Positions 16,122-24,981 of a DNA stretch of 64,000 bases are shown piece by piece (position 1 is the stretch's first letter; each line of letters begins with the position of its first letter). The position numbers and the translations under genes were made by a program. Where the stretch lies: assembly GCA_963708115.1 (NCBI GenBank), contig CAVPRX010000002.1:682001-746000 (forward strand). Direction: 5' to 3'. Below the pieces are notes generated by a model. It did no database searches, was not told the origin of the DNA, and saw only the letters and a list, made by a program, of their open reading frames with translations. This stretch comes from VRUE01 sp963708115. GTDB lineage: Bacteria > Actinomycetota > Thermoleophilia > Solirubrobacterales > 70-9.

Positions 16122-17804
16122 GTGCTTCGCGAGCTGCGCATTGAGAACCTGCTGCTCATAGAGAAAGCCGAACTGCGGCTTGGGGAGGGGCTGAACGCGA
16201 TCACCGGCGAGACCGGCGCCGGCAAGACGGTGCTCGCCCACTCACTGGACCTGCTGATGGGTGGCAAGGCGCGGCCGCAGATCGTCCGGCCAGGGGCAGA
16301 GGAGGCCTGGGTCGAGGGGGTATTCGATCTGCCGCGGGGATTGCTGGCCGAGCCGGAGATGGCGGAGGTAGCCGAGCGGTTGCCGGAGGGAGCCGAGGAG
16401 ATCGTCCTCGGGCGCCGGGTGTCGGCCTCGGGGCGGACCGCCGCCTTCGTTGCCGGCCGCGCGGCCTCGGCCTCTGACCTGAAGCTGTTGGGTGGCAGGC
16501 TGCTCGCTTTCTACGGCCAGCACGAGCACCGCAAGCTGACGATCTCCTCGGCTCAGATGGAAGTGCTGGACGGCTTTGCCGGCGCCGAGCACCTCGCCTT
16601 GCGCGAGGCCTACCGTGAGTCGCACCGCGAATGTGCGCGGCTTGAGTCGGAGCTGGTAGAGCTGCGCGAGCGCGACGGCAGCCGGGAGCGAGACCTCGAT
16701 CTCTACCGCTACGAGCTCGCGGAGATCGAGGAGGTCGCGCCCGACCCGGCCGAGGAGGCCGAGCTGTCCACTGAGCGTGAGCGGCTGCGGCACGCGGAGG
16801 GGCTGCGCGAGGCAGCGGGCGGTGCCCTGGCCATCGCCGCCGGCGCCGACGAGGACGGTGGCGGGGCGGCGAGTGCCCTGGCCGCTGCCGAATCGCTCCT
16901 ACATGGCGTCGCCGGTGTCGATGCCGATCTCGACTCGTTGACCGAGCGCCTGGCGGCAGTAGCCGTTGAGCTGGGCGATGTTTCGGCCGAGCTACGTGGC
17001 TACCTCGATGGGATCGAGGCCGACCCGGGCCGCCTCGTTGTAGTCGAGGAGCGCTTGGAAGCGATCGATCGCTTGCAGCGCAAGCACGGCGGCAGCGTCG
17101 AGTCGGTGCTCGCCCACGCCGAGCGTTGCCGGGGCGAGATCGAGCGGCTAGAGGGCGCCGAGAGCCGAGGCGTCGAGGCGCAGGCCGCCTTTGCCGCCGC
17201 TGAAGCACGGCGCGAGAAGCTCGGCAAGCGACTGAGCAAAGGGCGGGCCGCGGCCGCGGCGCCCCTGCGGGAGCGAGTCGCCGAGGAGCTCGAGCGGCTG
17301 GCGATGCCGGGCGCCGGTCTGGAGGTCGATCTGGCGCCGCACCCCGAAGGGTTTGGGGCAAACGGCCGCGAGTCGGTCGAGCTGCTGATTGCACCCAATC
17401 CCGGCATGGCCGCCGCGCCGCTGCGCGATGCGGCGTCTGGCGGCGAGCTCTCGCGAGTCATGTTGGCTCTGAGCGGGCTTGGCGAGGGCGCCGGCGCGGG
17501 GACGCTGGTCTTCGACGAGATCGACGCCGGTGTCGGCGGCAAGACCGCTCGGGTCGTCGGCGAGCGGCTGCGCGCGCTCGGCGAAGCGCGCCAGGTCCTC
17601 TGCATCACCCACCTGCCCCAGGTCGCCTCGCTGGCGCCGACCCACTTCCGGCTGGAGAAGGATCTGAGTGGCGGACGAGCCGCCGCCACGGTGCAGCGCC
17701 TCGACGGCGAGGGCGTGGTGGAAGAGATCCGCCGCATGCTGGGCGGCGAGCGCGCTGACGAGGCCGCGGACAAGCATGCTCGCGAGCTCCTCAAGGCCGC
17801 CTGA
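16122..17804 (+). CDS. recN: DNA repair protein RecN
   Basis: 560 residues from GTG 16122. An SMC-like ATPase used in double-strand break repair. Walker A (GETGAGKT, residues 31-38) is near the N-terminus, a long Glu/Arg-rich helical arm region fills about 160-380, and the C-terminal lobe has the ABC signature (SGGELSR) and Walker B (LVFDEIDAGVGGKTA), followed by the D-loop and ITHLPQVA H-loop. Length and order match the family. Its arms are shorter and more Ala-rich than usual, consistent with high G+C. Confidence 0.93.
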   Translation: MLRELRIENLLLIEKAELRLGEGLNAITGETGAGKTVLAHSLDLLMGGKARPQIVRPGAEEAWVEGVFDLPRGLLAEPEMAEVAERLPEGAEEIVLGRRVSASGRTAAFVAGRAASASDLKLLGGRLLAFYGQHEHRKLTISSAQMEVLDGFAGAEHLALREAYRESHRECARLESELVELRERDGSRERDLDLYRYELAEIEEVAPDPAEEAELSTERERLRHAEGLREAAGGALAIAAGADEDGGGAASALAAAESLLHGVAGVDADLDSLTERLAAVAVELGDVSAELRGYLDGIEADPGRLVVVEERLEAIDRLQRKHGGSVESVLAHAERCRGEIERLEGAESRGVEAQAAFAAAEARREKLGKRLSKGRAAAAAPLRERVAEELERLAMPGAGLEVDLAPHPEGFGANGRESVELLIAPNPGMAAAPLRDAASGGELSRVMLALSGLGEGAGAGTLVFDEIDAGVGGKTARVVGERLRALGEARQVLCITHLPQVASLAPTHFRLEKDLSGGRAAATVQRLDGEGVVEEIRRMLGGERADEAADKHARELLKAA

Positions 17805-17817
17805 CCGGCGCATATCG

Positions 17818-17867
17818 GCGTCCTCGGTCGCTCGCGTGCGGAGCACGCCACGCTCCCTGCGTCCTTG
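17818..17867. repeat. Dispersed intergenic hairpin repeat, copy 1
   Basis: Structure: left box GCGTCCTCGG (17818-17827), a hairpin (GCGTGC-GGA-GCACGC), then right box CCCTGCGTCCTTG (17855-17867). Box sequences are shared with 19177-19228 and, inverted, with 32598-32648, while the hairpin sequence differs in each copy. Confidence 0.65.
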
Positions 17868-17931
17868 ATCTGCTTGGTCATGCGGCCTTGAGGTCTTGCC
17901 CATCGGTCATTGCGTGTCCTAGTCTCAGTGG

Positions 17932-19119
17932 ATGGCCACCGCCAGTCACCGTCGCTTTCCTGCGCTGCTATCGCGCCGCAACGGGGCGGCCGCGGAGGAG
18001 GCGATTCACGGCACGGCACGGCTCGGCCGCCGCACCAAGGACCTGGTCAAGCGACTGCGTCCGGGCGACGTCGCCGTAATCGACCACCTCAACATCGACC
18101 GCATCGCGGCTGAGGAGCTGATCGCCACCGGTGTGGCCGCAGTGATCAACGCCGCGCAGTCCAGCGATGGTCGATATCCCAACGCGGGCCCGCTGCTGCT
18201 GGTCCGCTCGGGGGTCGTCCTGGTCGACTCGGTCGACGCGGACCCGTTCGAGCTGCTCGACGAGGGGGCGGAGATATCGATCGCCGACGGCGTCGTCAGC
18301 CGCCGTAGCCACGAGGTGCTGCGTGGCACGGTGCTGGGGGTCGACGAGCTGGAGGCCCGCTTGGTCGAGCAGCGCGAGCGGGTCGACCAGGCGCTGGCCG
18401 AGTTCGCCGAAAACACGGTCGCCCACGTGCGCCAGGAGACCGATCTGCTGACCGGCGCGGTCGAGCTGCCCCCGACCCGGACCATCTTTCGCGACCGCCA
18501 CGTGTTGATCGTCGTCCGCGGAGACCGCCACCGCCGCGATCTGAAGGCGCTGCGTGCCTACATCCGCGACGTCCGCCCCCTCGTCGTCGCCGTCGACGGC
18601 GGCGCCGAGGGCTGCCTCGAAGCGGGCCTGAAGCCCGATGTGATCCTCGGCGACATGGACTCGGCGGGCGACGAGGCGCTGCGCTGCGGGGCGGAGCTGA
18701 TCGTCCACGCCTACCCCGATGGGCGGGCGCCGGGCCGCGAGCGGCTGCTCGAGCTGGGGCTGGAGCACACGCTCGTCCCCGCCGCCGGCACCAGCGAGGA
18801 CGTGGCGATGCTGATGGCTTACGAGAAGGGTGCGAACCTGATCGTCAGCGTCGGCGCCCACTTCAACCTGATCGAGTTCCTCGACCGTAAGCGGGGCGGC
18901 ATGTCCTCGACCTTCCTCACCCGGCTGCGGATCGGCGAGAAGCTGGTCGACGCAAAGGGGGTCAGTCGCCTCTACAACCCACCCTCGACGTTCGCGCCGG
19001 TCGCGCTCTTCCTCATCGCCTTCGCGATCCTGCTGACGATCGTCGTGATCAGCTCGCCGGCGCTCAACGACCTCGTCGAACTGCTCTGGCTGAAGGTCAA
19101 GATCTGGCTCGGCTTGTAG
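17932..19119 (+). CDS. steA: SteA-like cytokinetic-ring-associated membrane protein
   Basis: 395 residues from ATG 17932. The protein has a thiamin-pyrophosphokinase-like domain (about 205-320; VAVDGGAEGCLEAGLKPDVI, GDMDSAG, TSEDVAMLMAYEKGA) preceded by a conserved N-terminal region (GDVAVIDHLNIDRIAAEELI). Two C-terminal hydrophobic segments (APVALFLIAFAILLTIVVI and a shorter one) anchor it in the membrane. In corynebacteria the SteA-SteB pair acts in septal cell-wall remodelling; the next gene here is SteB/MctB-like, which supports the call. TPP kinase activity is not expected. Confidence 0.85.
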   Translation: MATASHRRFPALLSRRNGAAAEEAIHGTARLGRRTKDLVKRLRPGDVAVIDHLNIDRIAAEELIATGVAAVINAAQSSDGRYPNAGPLLLVRSGVVLVDSVDADPFELLDEGAEISIADGVVSRRSHEVLRGTVLGVDELEARLVEQRERVDQALAEFAENTVAHVRQETDLLTGAVELPPTRTIFRDRHVLIVVRGDRHRRDLKALRAYIRDVRPLVVAVDGGAEGCLEAGLKPDVILGDMDSAGDEALRCGAELIVHAYPDGRAPGRERLLELGLEHTLVPAAGTSEDVAMLMAYEKGANLIVSVGAHFNLIEFLDRKRGGMSSTFLTRLRIGEKLVDAKGVSRLYNPPSTFAPVALFLIAFAILLTIVVISSPALNDLVELLWLKVKIWLGL

Positions 19120-19176
19120 ATGGTCAATCCCACAACCCCGCACGCCTGGATGACGCACGTGGCACTGCGCATCTCT

Positions 19177-19228
19177 GCGTCCTCGGGTTTGCCTTTGCAA
19201 CCAGCAAAGGCTGCACCCTGCGTCCTTG
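19177..19228. repeat. Dispersed intergenic hairpin repeat, copy 2
   Basis: Left box GCGTCCTCGG (19177-19186), hairpin GCCTTTGC-AACCA-GCAAAGGC, right box CCCTGCGTCCTTG (19216-19228). Similarity to copy 1 continues about 16 bases beyond the right box (ATCTGCTTGG...). Located between steA and steB. Confidence 0.65.
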
Positions 19229-19319
19229 ATCTGCTTGGCCACGCGCGCCCCCAGTTGTACGCGGTCGCGGAATCGACCATCTAGTGCGCTTTGCGGTGAG
19301 CGTCTAGCCTTCCCCGCCG

Positions 19320-20186
19320 ATGGGTTACAGCGCTCGCTACCACGCCACGTCGCTGATCGCCGTCTTCCTCGCCCTTGCGATCGGGATCCTGATCGGCGCC
19401 GAGTTCGGCGGCGACACGCTCACCAACACGCGCAAGGACCTCGAGCACAGCCTCACCGGCAACCTGCAGGACGCGCGCGAACAGGCCGACGAACTTAGCG
19501 GCGAACTGGGCCGCGCCAACGAGTTCTCCAGCCGGGTCTACCCGGTCCTCGTCCGCGACCGGCTGCGCGGGCGCCGGATCGGCCTGATCGCCTTCGGCGA
19601 CCTGCCGGGTGGCGTCTACGGAGCGATCGAGTCAGCGCTGGCACCGGCCGGCGGGCATCTGGTCGGCGTCGGCGTCGTCCGCGAGCCGCTCGACACCAGT
19701 GGCCTCGCCGCCGATCTGGCCAAAACTCGCTTCGCCAATCTCGCCCGCGATCCCGACACCCAGACGGCGCTCGGCGTCGGGTTGGGACGACAGATCGTCC
19801 GGGGCGGAACGTTGCTGGAGCCGGTGCGCAGCCACCTCTTCTCGCGCGCCAGCGGCAACTTCGGAGCGCTCGACGCGGTGATCGTCGTCCGCAACCAGCC
19901 GCAGGACATGGGCCCGGTCCAGCGCTCCGTCGTCGGCCGGGTCGAGTCGGGGATGGCGAGCGGCATCACCGCGACGCACACGCCGGCCGTCGGGGTGGAG
20001 AGCAGCGAAGCCGAACCGTCGTCTGTCTCCTTCTTTGCCGCCAATGACCTCTCCAGCGTCGACGACGTCGACCTGGTCGCCGGGCGGCTGGCAACCGTCT
20101 TCGCCCTGCTCGGCGCCGAGGGAAGCTTCGGCGTCAAGGGCAGTGCCGACCGCCTCTTGCCCGACCTGCTGGCACCGCACGAATGA
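19320..20186 (+). CDS. SteB/MctB-like membrane protein (copper transporter family annotation)
   Basis: 288 residues from ATG 19320. It has one N-terminal transmembrane helix (YHATSLIAVFLALAIGILIG), then a coiled segment (LQDAREQADELSGELGRANEF) and an extracytoplasmic alpha/beta domain (GRRIGLIAFGDLPGGVYGAIESAL, GALDAVIVVRN). This is the DUF3186 layout shared by mycobacterial MctB and corynebacterial SteB. Position after steA favours the cell-division role over copper transport. It overlaps the next gene by four bases (ATGA). Confidence 0.82.
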   Translation: MGYSARYHATSLIAVFLALAIGILIGAEFGGDTLTNTRKDLEHSLTGNLQDAREQADELSGELGRANEFSSRVYPVLVRDRLRGRRIGLIAFGDLPGGVYGAIESALAPAGGHLVGVGVVREPLDTSGLAADLAKTRFANLARDPDTQTALGVGLGRQIVRGGTLLEPVRSHLFSRASGNFGALDAVIVVRNQPQDMGPVQRSVVGRVESGMASGITATHTPAVGVESSEAEPSSVSFFAANDLSSVDDVDLVAGRLATVFALLGAEGSFGVKGSADRLLPDLLAPHE

Positions 20187-21019
20187 CCTGGATCGGCTTC
20201 CCGGCGGCGATCGCCGTGGCGCTGCTGGTCGTTCCGGCCGGGATCCGGGGACTGCTCGACGCCGGCCTGGTGCGGGAGAACTTCCGCGGCGCCAGCCTGG
20301 CCTTTCCGCTCGGCGCGGTGTTGGCGACCGCGGCGCTGGTGGCGCTCGCCCCGCTCGCTTTTCTCGACGACCGCGGCGATCTGGAACTGCTCGATCCCGA
20401 GCTGCGTCGCTGGCTGCCCTACGTGATCGGCGTCGCCTTCCTCGGCTTTCTCGACGACTCACTGGGAAGGGGAGAGGCGGCCGGCTCGCCGCGCGGCTGG
20501 CGAGGCCATGCCGAGGCGCTTCGCGAAGGGCGGCTCTCCACGGGTGCGATCAAGGCGATCGGGGCGCTTGCCCTCGCCGCCTATGTCGTCTCCGGCCGCG
20601 GTCTCGAATCGTGGCGCTACCTTGCCGACGTGGCGTTGCTGATCCTCGCCACCAACGCCTTCAACCTGCTCGACCTGCGGCCCGGCCGGGCGGAGAAGGG
20701 GCTGGCGTTGCTCGGCGCCGGGCTCTGTGTCGGCGCCTGGACTTTCGCGCCCCTCGATCTGCTCGGGATCTTCGCCGGCCCGGTCCTGGTCGGCGCCTGG
20801 TTCACCCTGCGCGAGTGGGCGATGTTGGGCGACACCGGCTCCAACCTCGTCGGGGCGATCGCCGGGGTCTGGCTGCTGACGACTTTGGGCGGGACGGGCA
20901 GGCTCATCGCCCTCGCATTGGTCGTCGCACTGACCATTTTCGGCGAGTTGCGTTCTATATCTCGGACGGTCGACTCGGTTCCGCCCTTGCGCTGGCTAGA
21001 CTCGCTCGGCAGAGGATGA
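20183..21019 (+). CDS. GT4-family (MraY/WecA-like) integral membrane transferase
   Basis: 278 residues. Polytopic protein with the Mg-binding acidic motif in FLGFLDDSLGRG, a conserved NAFNLLDLRPGR segment (NAxNLxDG-like in MraY/WecA) and LGDTGSNLVGAIAG near the C-terminus. Enzymes of this superfamily transfer a sugar-1-phosphate from a UDP-sugar to a polyprenyl phosphate. It is shorter than MraY and its sugar is unknown. Overlap of ATGA on both sides couples it to steB and pyrG, suggesting a cell-envelope role linked to SteA/SteB. Confidence 0.75.
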   Translation: MTWIGFPAAIAVALLVVPAGIRGLLDAGLVRENFRGASLAFPLGAVLATAALVALAPLAFLDDRGDLELLDPELRRWLPYVIGVAFLGFLDDSLGRGEAAGSPRGWRGHAEALREGRLSTGAIKAIGALALAAYVVSGRGLESWRYLADVALLILATNAFNLLDLRPGRAEKGLALLGAGLCVGAWTFAPLDLLGIFAGPVLVGAWFTLREWAMLGDTGSNLVGAIAGVWLLTTLGGTGRLIALALVVALTIFGELRSISRTVDSVPPLRWLDSLGRG

Positions 21020-22704
21020 GTCGGCCCAAGCCAGGAGATACCCGCTTCATATTCGTCACCGGCGGCGTTGTCTCGGCCCTCGGCAAGGGGATCGCCGCGG
21101 CCTCGATCGGCCGCCTCCTCGTCTCCCGCGGTTACCGGGTGCAGCTGCAGAAGTTCGACCCGTACATCAACGTCGACCCCGGGACGATGAGCCCCTTCCA
21201 GCACGGTGAGGTCTTCGTCACCGAGGACGGCGCCGAGACCGACCTCGACCTCGGCCACTACGAGCGCTTCACCGACGAGAACACCTCGCGCGCCTCCAAC
21301 GTCACCGCTGGGTCGGTCTACAACACGGTGATCAACCGTGAGCGGCGCGGCGACTACCTCGGTGCCACGGTGCAGGTGATCCCGCACATCACCGACGAGA
21401 TCAAGAACCGCATCCTGATCGTCGCCGAGTCGCAGTCGGTCGACTTCGTCCTCACCGAGATCGGCGGCACCGTCGGCGACATCGAGTCGCTGCCCTTCCT
21501 CGAGTCGATCCGCCAGCTCTACACCGATCTCGGCCCCAAGCGCGCCATGTTCGTCCACCTGACCCTGGTGCCCTACGTCGGCCACGCCGGCGAACTGAAG
21601 ACGAAGCCGACCCAGCACTCGGTCAACGAGCTGCGCCGGATCGGGGTCCAGCCGCACGCGCTGGTCTGCCGCTCCGAGAGCCGCCTCGACCGTGAGATCC
21701 GCAGCAAGATCGCCCTCTTCGCCAGCCTTCCCGTCGACGCGGTGATCTCGGCTCACGACGTCGACAACATCTACAAGGTGCCGCTGGTCTTCCGTGCCGA
21801 AGGCGTCGACGACCTGGTGCTCGATCACTTCGGCATGGAGGCGCCGGCCCCGGACCTGAGCGAGTGGGAGGCGATGGTGCGCCGGGCCGACGCCGCGTCG
21901 GGCAAGGTGCGGATCGCGCTGGTCGGCAAGTACGTGCAGCTCGCCGATGCCTACAAGTCGGTGATCGAGGCGCTCGAGCACGGTGGCTTCCATCACGGGG
22001 TCGAGGTCGAGATCGAGCTGGTCGACTCGGACGATTTCGAGCCCGAGAAGCTGGAGAACGCCGACGGCGTGCTGATCCCAGGTGGCTTCGGCGAGCGCGG
22101 CATCGAGGGCAAGGTCGAAGCGGCGCGGATCGCCCGCGAGCGCTCGATCCCCTACCTGGGCATCTGCCTGGGGATGCAGATCGCCGTGGTCGAGTTCGCC
22201 CGCACCGTCGCCGGGATGGAGGGGGCGAACTCCTCCGAGTTCGACCCCGAGACGCCCTTCCCGGTCGTCGACCTGCTGCCCGAGCAGAAGGAAGTCTCTG
22301 AGATGGGCGGCACGATGCGGCTCGGCGCCGACCCGGTGAAACTCCACGAAGGGACGCGAGCGCGCGAGATCTTCGGCGAGCAGGTCATCTACAAGCGCCA
22401 TCGCCACCGCTACGAGGTCAACATCCAGCTGCGCCGCCGGCTCGAAGACGAGGGCCTGGTCTGCGGCGGCACCTCGCCGGACGAGCGCCTGGTCGAGATG
22501 ATCGAGCTGCCCGATCACCCGTTCTTCGTCGCGTCGCAATTCCACCCGGAGTTCAACTCGCGCCCCAACCGACCCGAGCCGCTCTTCCGTGAGTTCGTCG
22601 GCGCCGCTGCCCTTCATGCCGGCGAGCGTCCTGCCGAGGGTGGAGAGCTGCAGGAGATCGAGGCGACCGAGCAAGAGGACGCCGGCGTCCGTCACTCTGG
22701 CTGA
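21016..22704 (+). CDS. pyrG: CTP synthase (glutamine-hydrolysing)
   Basis: 562 residues from ATG 21016. The frame is open far upstream, but this ATG overlaps the previous stop (ATGA) and starts the conserved domain: RFIFVTGGVVSALGKGI, then KFDPYINVDPGTMSPFQHGEVFVTEDGAETDLDLGHYERF (read in parts). The C-terminal class I glutaminase domain has GGFGERGIEGK, the nucleophile Cys384 in YLGICLGMQ and the catalytic His/Glu in SQFHPEFNSRP. It makes CTP from UTP, ATP and glutamine. A pyrG gene near xerD and recN is usual in actinobacteria. Confidence 0.96.
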   Translation: MSRPKPGDTRFIFVTGGVVSALGKGIAAASIGRLLVSRGYRVQLQKFDPYINVDPGTMSPFQHGEVFVTEDGAETDLDLGHYERFTDENTSRASNVTAGSVYNTVINRERRGDYLGATVQVIPHITDEIKNRILIVAESQSVDFVLTEIGGTVGDIESLPFLESIRQLYTDLGPKRAMFVHLTLVPYVGHAGELKTKPTQHSVNELRRIGVQPHALVCRSESRLDREIRSKIALFASLPVDAVISAHDVDNIYKVPLVFRAEGVDDLVLDHFGMEAPAPDLSEWEAMVRRADAASGKVRIALVGKYVQLADAYKSVIEALEHGGFHHGVEVEIELVDSDDFEPEKLENADGVLIPGGFGERGIEGKVEAARIARERSIPYLGICLGMQIAVVEFARTVAGMEGANSSEFDPETPFPVVDLLPEQKEVSEMGGTMRLGADPVKLHEGTRAREIFGEQVIYKRHRHRYEVNIQLRRRLEDEGLVCGGTSPDERLVEMIELPDHPFFVASQFHPEFNSRPNRPEPLFREFVGAAALHAGERPAEGGELQEIEATEQEDAGVRHSG

Positions 22705-22725
22705 CGCCGGGTTAGCCTTCTCCGC

Positions 22726-23838
22726 GTGGAGAGACTGCACGAGACGTTCGTTCGACTCTGCGAGATCCGCAGTCCGACCGGGGAGGAGCGCGAGATCGCC
22801 GACACGATCGGCGCCGAGCTGCGGGCACTGGGGCTCGAGGTCAGCGAGGACGGCGCCGCTGGGCCGGCCGAAGCGGGTGCAGGCAACATCGTCGCCCGTC
22901 TGCCGGGACGTTCCGACCGCTGGGCGATGTTCTGCGCTCATATCGACACCGTGCCGCACGCCGGGCAGATCGAGGTCGTCAACGACGAAGGAGTCTTTCG
23001 CAGCCGCGGAGAGACGATCCTTGGCGCCGACAACAAGGCTGCGGTCGCGGTCTTCATCGAGTTGGTCGCTCGCCACGCGACTGAGCCCTCTCCAGTTGGG
23101 ATCGAGCTGCTGCTGACCGTCGCCGAGGAGCAGGGCCTGCGCGGCGCAAAGGCGTTCGACACGAGCGAGCTGCGGGCGGAGTGCGGTTTCGTCCTCGACC
23201 ACGCCGGGCCGGTCGGCGGGGTGATCGTGGCGACCCCCACCCAACAGAAGATCAGGGCGGATTTCGTCGGGGTCGAGGCTCATGCCGGGATCGAACCGGA
23301 CGACGGGAACAGCGCGATTGCCGCGGCCGCCGCCGCGATCGCGCGGATGGAGCTGGGTCGGATCGACGAGGGGACGACCGCCAATGTCGGCCTGATCTCG
23401 GGCGGCACGTCGGGGAACGTCGTGCCCGGTCACTGCGACATCGTCGCCGAGACGCGCAGTCTCGACGCCGACCGGGCCGCGGCCGTCGCCGGCGAGATCA
23501 CCGAGGCCTGCGCCTGGGGTGCCAGCGAGCACGGCTGTGACGCCGACGTACGGGTGGAAGAGCTCTTCCGCGGATACCAGATCCCCAACGACTCGAAGGC
23601 GCTTGCGCTGGCTGAGGCCGGCCTGCGTGGTGCCGGCCACGAGCCCGTCCGCACCACGATCGGCGGCGGCAGCGACGCCAACGCGCTGCGCCTAGACGGC
23701 TTCGACTGTGTCCTGCTGGCCAATGGCCCGCAGGACGTCCACACGTCGAACGAGCGGGTTGCGGCCGCGGACCTGGACGCCATGCTCGAGGTCTGCGAGG
23801 CGATCGTGACCGCTGTCGTCGAGACCGCGCCGGAGTGA
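22726..23838 (+). CDS. M20-family zinc peptidase (PepT-like)
   Basis: 370 residues from GTG 22726. Metal-binding motifs are in order: MFCAHIDTVPHAG (His and Asp, residues about 66-73), GADNKAAVAVF, the catalytic pair in LTVAEEQGLRG, and VLDHAGPVGG; the lid domain contains GVEAHAGIEPDDGNSA, and TIGGGSDANAL and NGPQDVHTSNERV close the active site. It is probably a cytoplasmic aminopeptidase acting on di- or tripeptides. It starts 21 bases after pyrG and overlaps the following gene by four bases. Confidence 0.9.
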   Translation: MERLHETFVRLCEIRSPTGEEREIADTIGAELRALGLEVSEDGAAGPAEAGAGNIVARLPGRSDRWAMFCAHIDTVPHAGQIEVVNDEGVFRSRGETILGADNKAAVAVFIELVARHATEPSPVGIELLLTVAEEQGLRGAKAFDTSELRAECGFVLDHAGPVGGVIVATPTQQKIRADFVGVEAHAGIEPDDGNSAIAAAAAAIARMELGRIDEGTTANVGLISGGTSGNVVPGHCDIVAETRSLDADRAAAVAGEITEACAWGASEHGCDADVRVEELFRGYQIPNDSKALALAEAGLRGAGHEPVRTTIGGGSDANALRLDGFDCVLLANGPQDVHTSNERVAAADLDAMLEVCEAIVTAVVETAPE

Positions 23839-24860
23839 GCGGCCGGCTGAAGCTACGACGCGGCGTCGTCGTCGACGAGGACCCGCTGATGGTCGAGATC
23901 GACGGCGAACGGCGCGCGGCCTGGGCCGATCGAGTGCTGCTGGGCGAGATGCGCGTGGGCGACGAGGTCGTCGTCAACGTCGCCGCGCTCGACCTGCGGC
24001 TCGGCTCCGGCGGCTTCGACGTGGTCCACGTAAACCTGACTCGCGGTCTCGAGGCGGACGGCGAGGCCCGCGAGCACGTGATCAAGCTCAACTACACCTC
24101 GCTCCAACACCCGGTCGCCCCCGTGGAGCTTCGGTCGGAAGCCGGCGGGCGGTCGATGCCGGTCCTGGTCTTGCCTCTGCACGGGCATCTGGCGCCGGCG
24201 GCTTGGTCCGCCGCCCAGGCCTCGCCCGGTTTGAAGCTCGGCTACGTCCAGACGGCAGGCGGAGCCCTGCCCGGTTCGCTCAGCCGCGACGTCGTCCAGC
24301 TGCGCGAGCGCGACCTGCTCTGCGGCCACATCACGGCCAGTCCTGCATTCGGAGGCGAGCGTGAGGCGCTTTCGGTCGCCGGCGCGCTGGACGCGGCTGC
24401 CAACGGCCTCGGCTGGGACGCGGCGATCGTCGGCCCGGGGCCGGGCATCATCGGCTCCGAGACCCGCCTGGGCCACGGCGGCATGGCGGCCCTAGACAAC
24501 GCCCACGCCGCCCTGGCGCTAGGCCTCCCAACCCTGCTTTCACCCAGGCTCTCCGAAACCGACCCCCGAGAGCGCCACCAAGGCGTAAGCCACCACACCC
24601 TGACCGTCTTAGAGCTGCTGCTGGGTGGGGTGGAGGTGCCGCTGCCGCCAGATCATCCCGAGGTGGCGGCGCGGCTAGCGGACGCAGCGGGCGATAGCCA
24701 CAAGCTCCACGAGGCTCAACCCGACCTGGCGGGCTACGCCGCCACCGACCTCCCGGCCCGGGTGATGGGGCGGAGCATGGAGGAAGACAAGCTCTTCTTT
24801 TCCGCCGCACTGGCGGCAGGCCACGCATTAGGCGCTTCTTCTGCGGGTGGCGTGGGGTGA
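23835..24860 (+). CDS. DUF3866-family protein
   Basis: 341 residues from a GTG overlapping the upstream stop (GTGA). Conserved features of the family seen here are the N-terminal beta domain (LKLRRGVVVDEDPLMVEIDG), the HVNLTRGL and HVIKLNYTSLQHPV strands, then a Gly-rich core (GPGPGIIGSETRLGHGG) and GVSHHTLTVLELLL. The function of DUF3866 is unknown. The gene is regularly found near xerD or recombination and repair genes in actinobacteria. The last codons lie inside the left arm of a long palindrome. Confidence 0.82.
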   Translation: MSGRLKLRRGVVVDEDPLMVEIDGERRAAWADRVLLGEMRVGDEVVVNVAALDLRLGSGGFDVVHVNLTRGLEADGEAREHVIKLNYTSLQHPVAPVELRSEAGGRSMPVLVLPLHGHLAPAAWSAAQASPGLKLGYVQTAGGALPGSLSRDVVQLRERDLLCGHITASPAFGGEREALSVAGALDAAANGLGWDAAIVGPGPGIIGSETRLGHGGMAALDNAHAALALGLPTLLSPRLSETDPRERHQGVSHHTLTVLELLLGGVEVPLPPDHPEVAARLADAAGDSHKLHEAQPDLAGYAATDLPARVMGRSMEEDKLFFSAALAAGHALGASSAGGVG

Positions 24861-24919
24861 GGGGGTGTTCGGACGGGTGAGTCCGCTAACACCCCCTCGC
24901 CCCACGACAGGACCCGCAG
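24841..24919. terminator. Long imperfect palindrome at the DUF3866-xerD junction
   Basis: The left arm begins CTGCGGGT and continues GTGGGGTGAGGGGGTGTT; the right arm mirrors it as AACACCCCCTCGCCCCAC and ACCCGCAG, with an inner GGAC/GTCC pair at the tip. It overlaps the stop codon of the DUF3866 gene. A factor-independent terminator or attenuator is likely; there is no T-tract. Confidence 0.6.
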
Positions 24920-24981
24920 CCGTCGGCGCATAGTCCCTTGCGTCCCAAGGGTTGCCCGCAGTTGACGCGAACCACCCGGCC

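Noticed and set aside
19320..20186. Calling the SteB/MctB-like protein a copper transporter
   Set aside because: It has a single membrane helix and no copper-binding Cys/Met/His cluster; position after steA favours the cell-division role.
20617..23640. Minus-strand frame of about 1000 codons
   Set aside because: It is antisense to pyrG and the M20 peptidase gene, both with clear family motifs; long antisense frames are expected at this G+C content. The same reasoning removes 12122-13678 (+) over the IS110 transposase and 26510-28597 (-) over recO and dgt.
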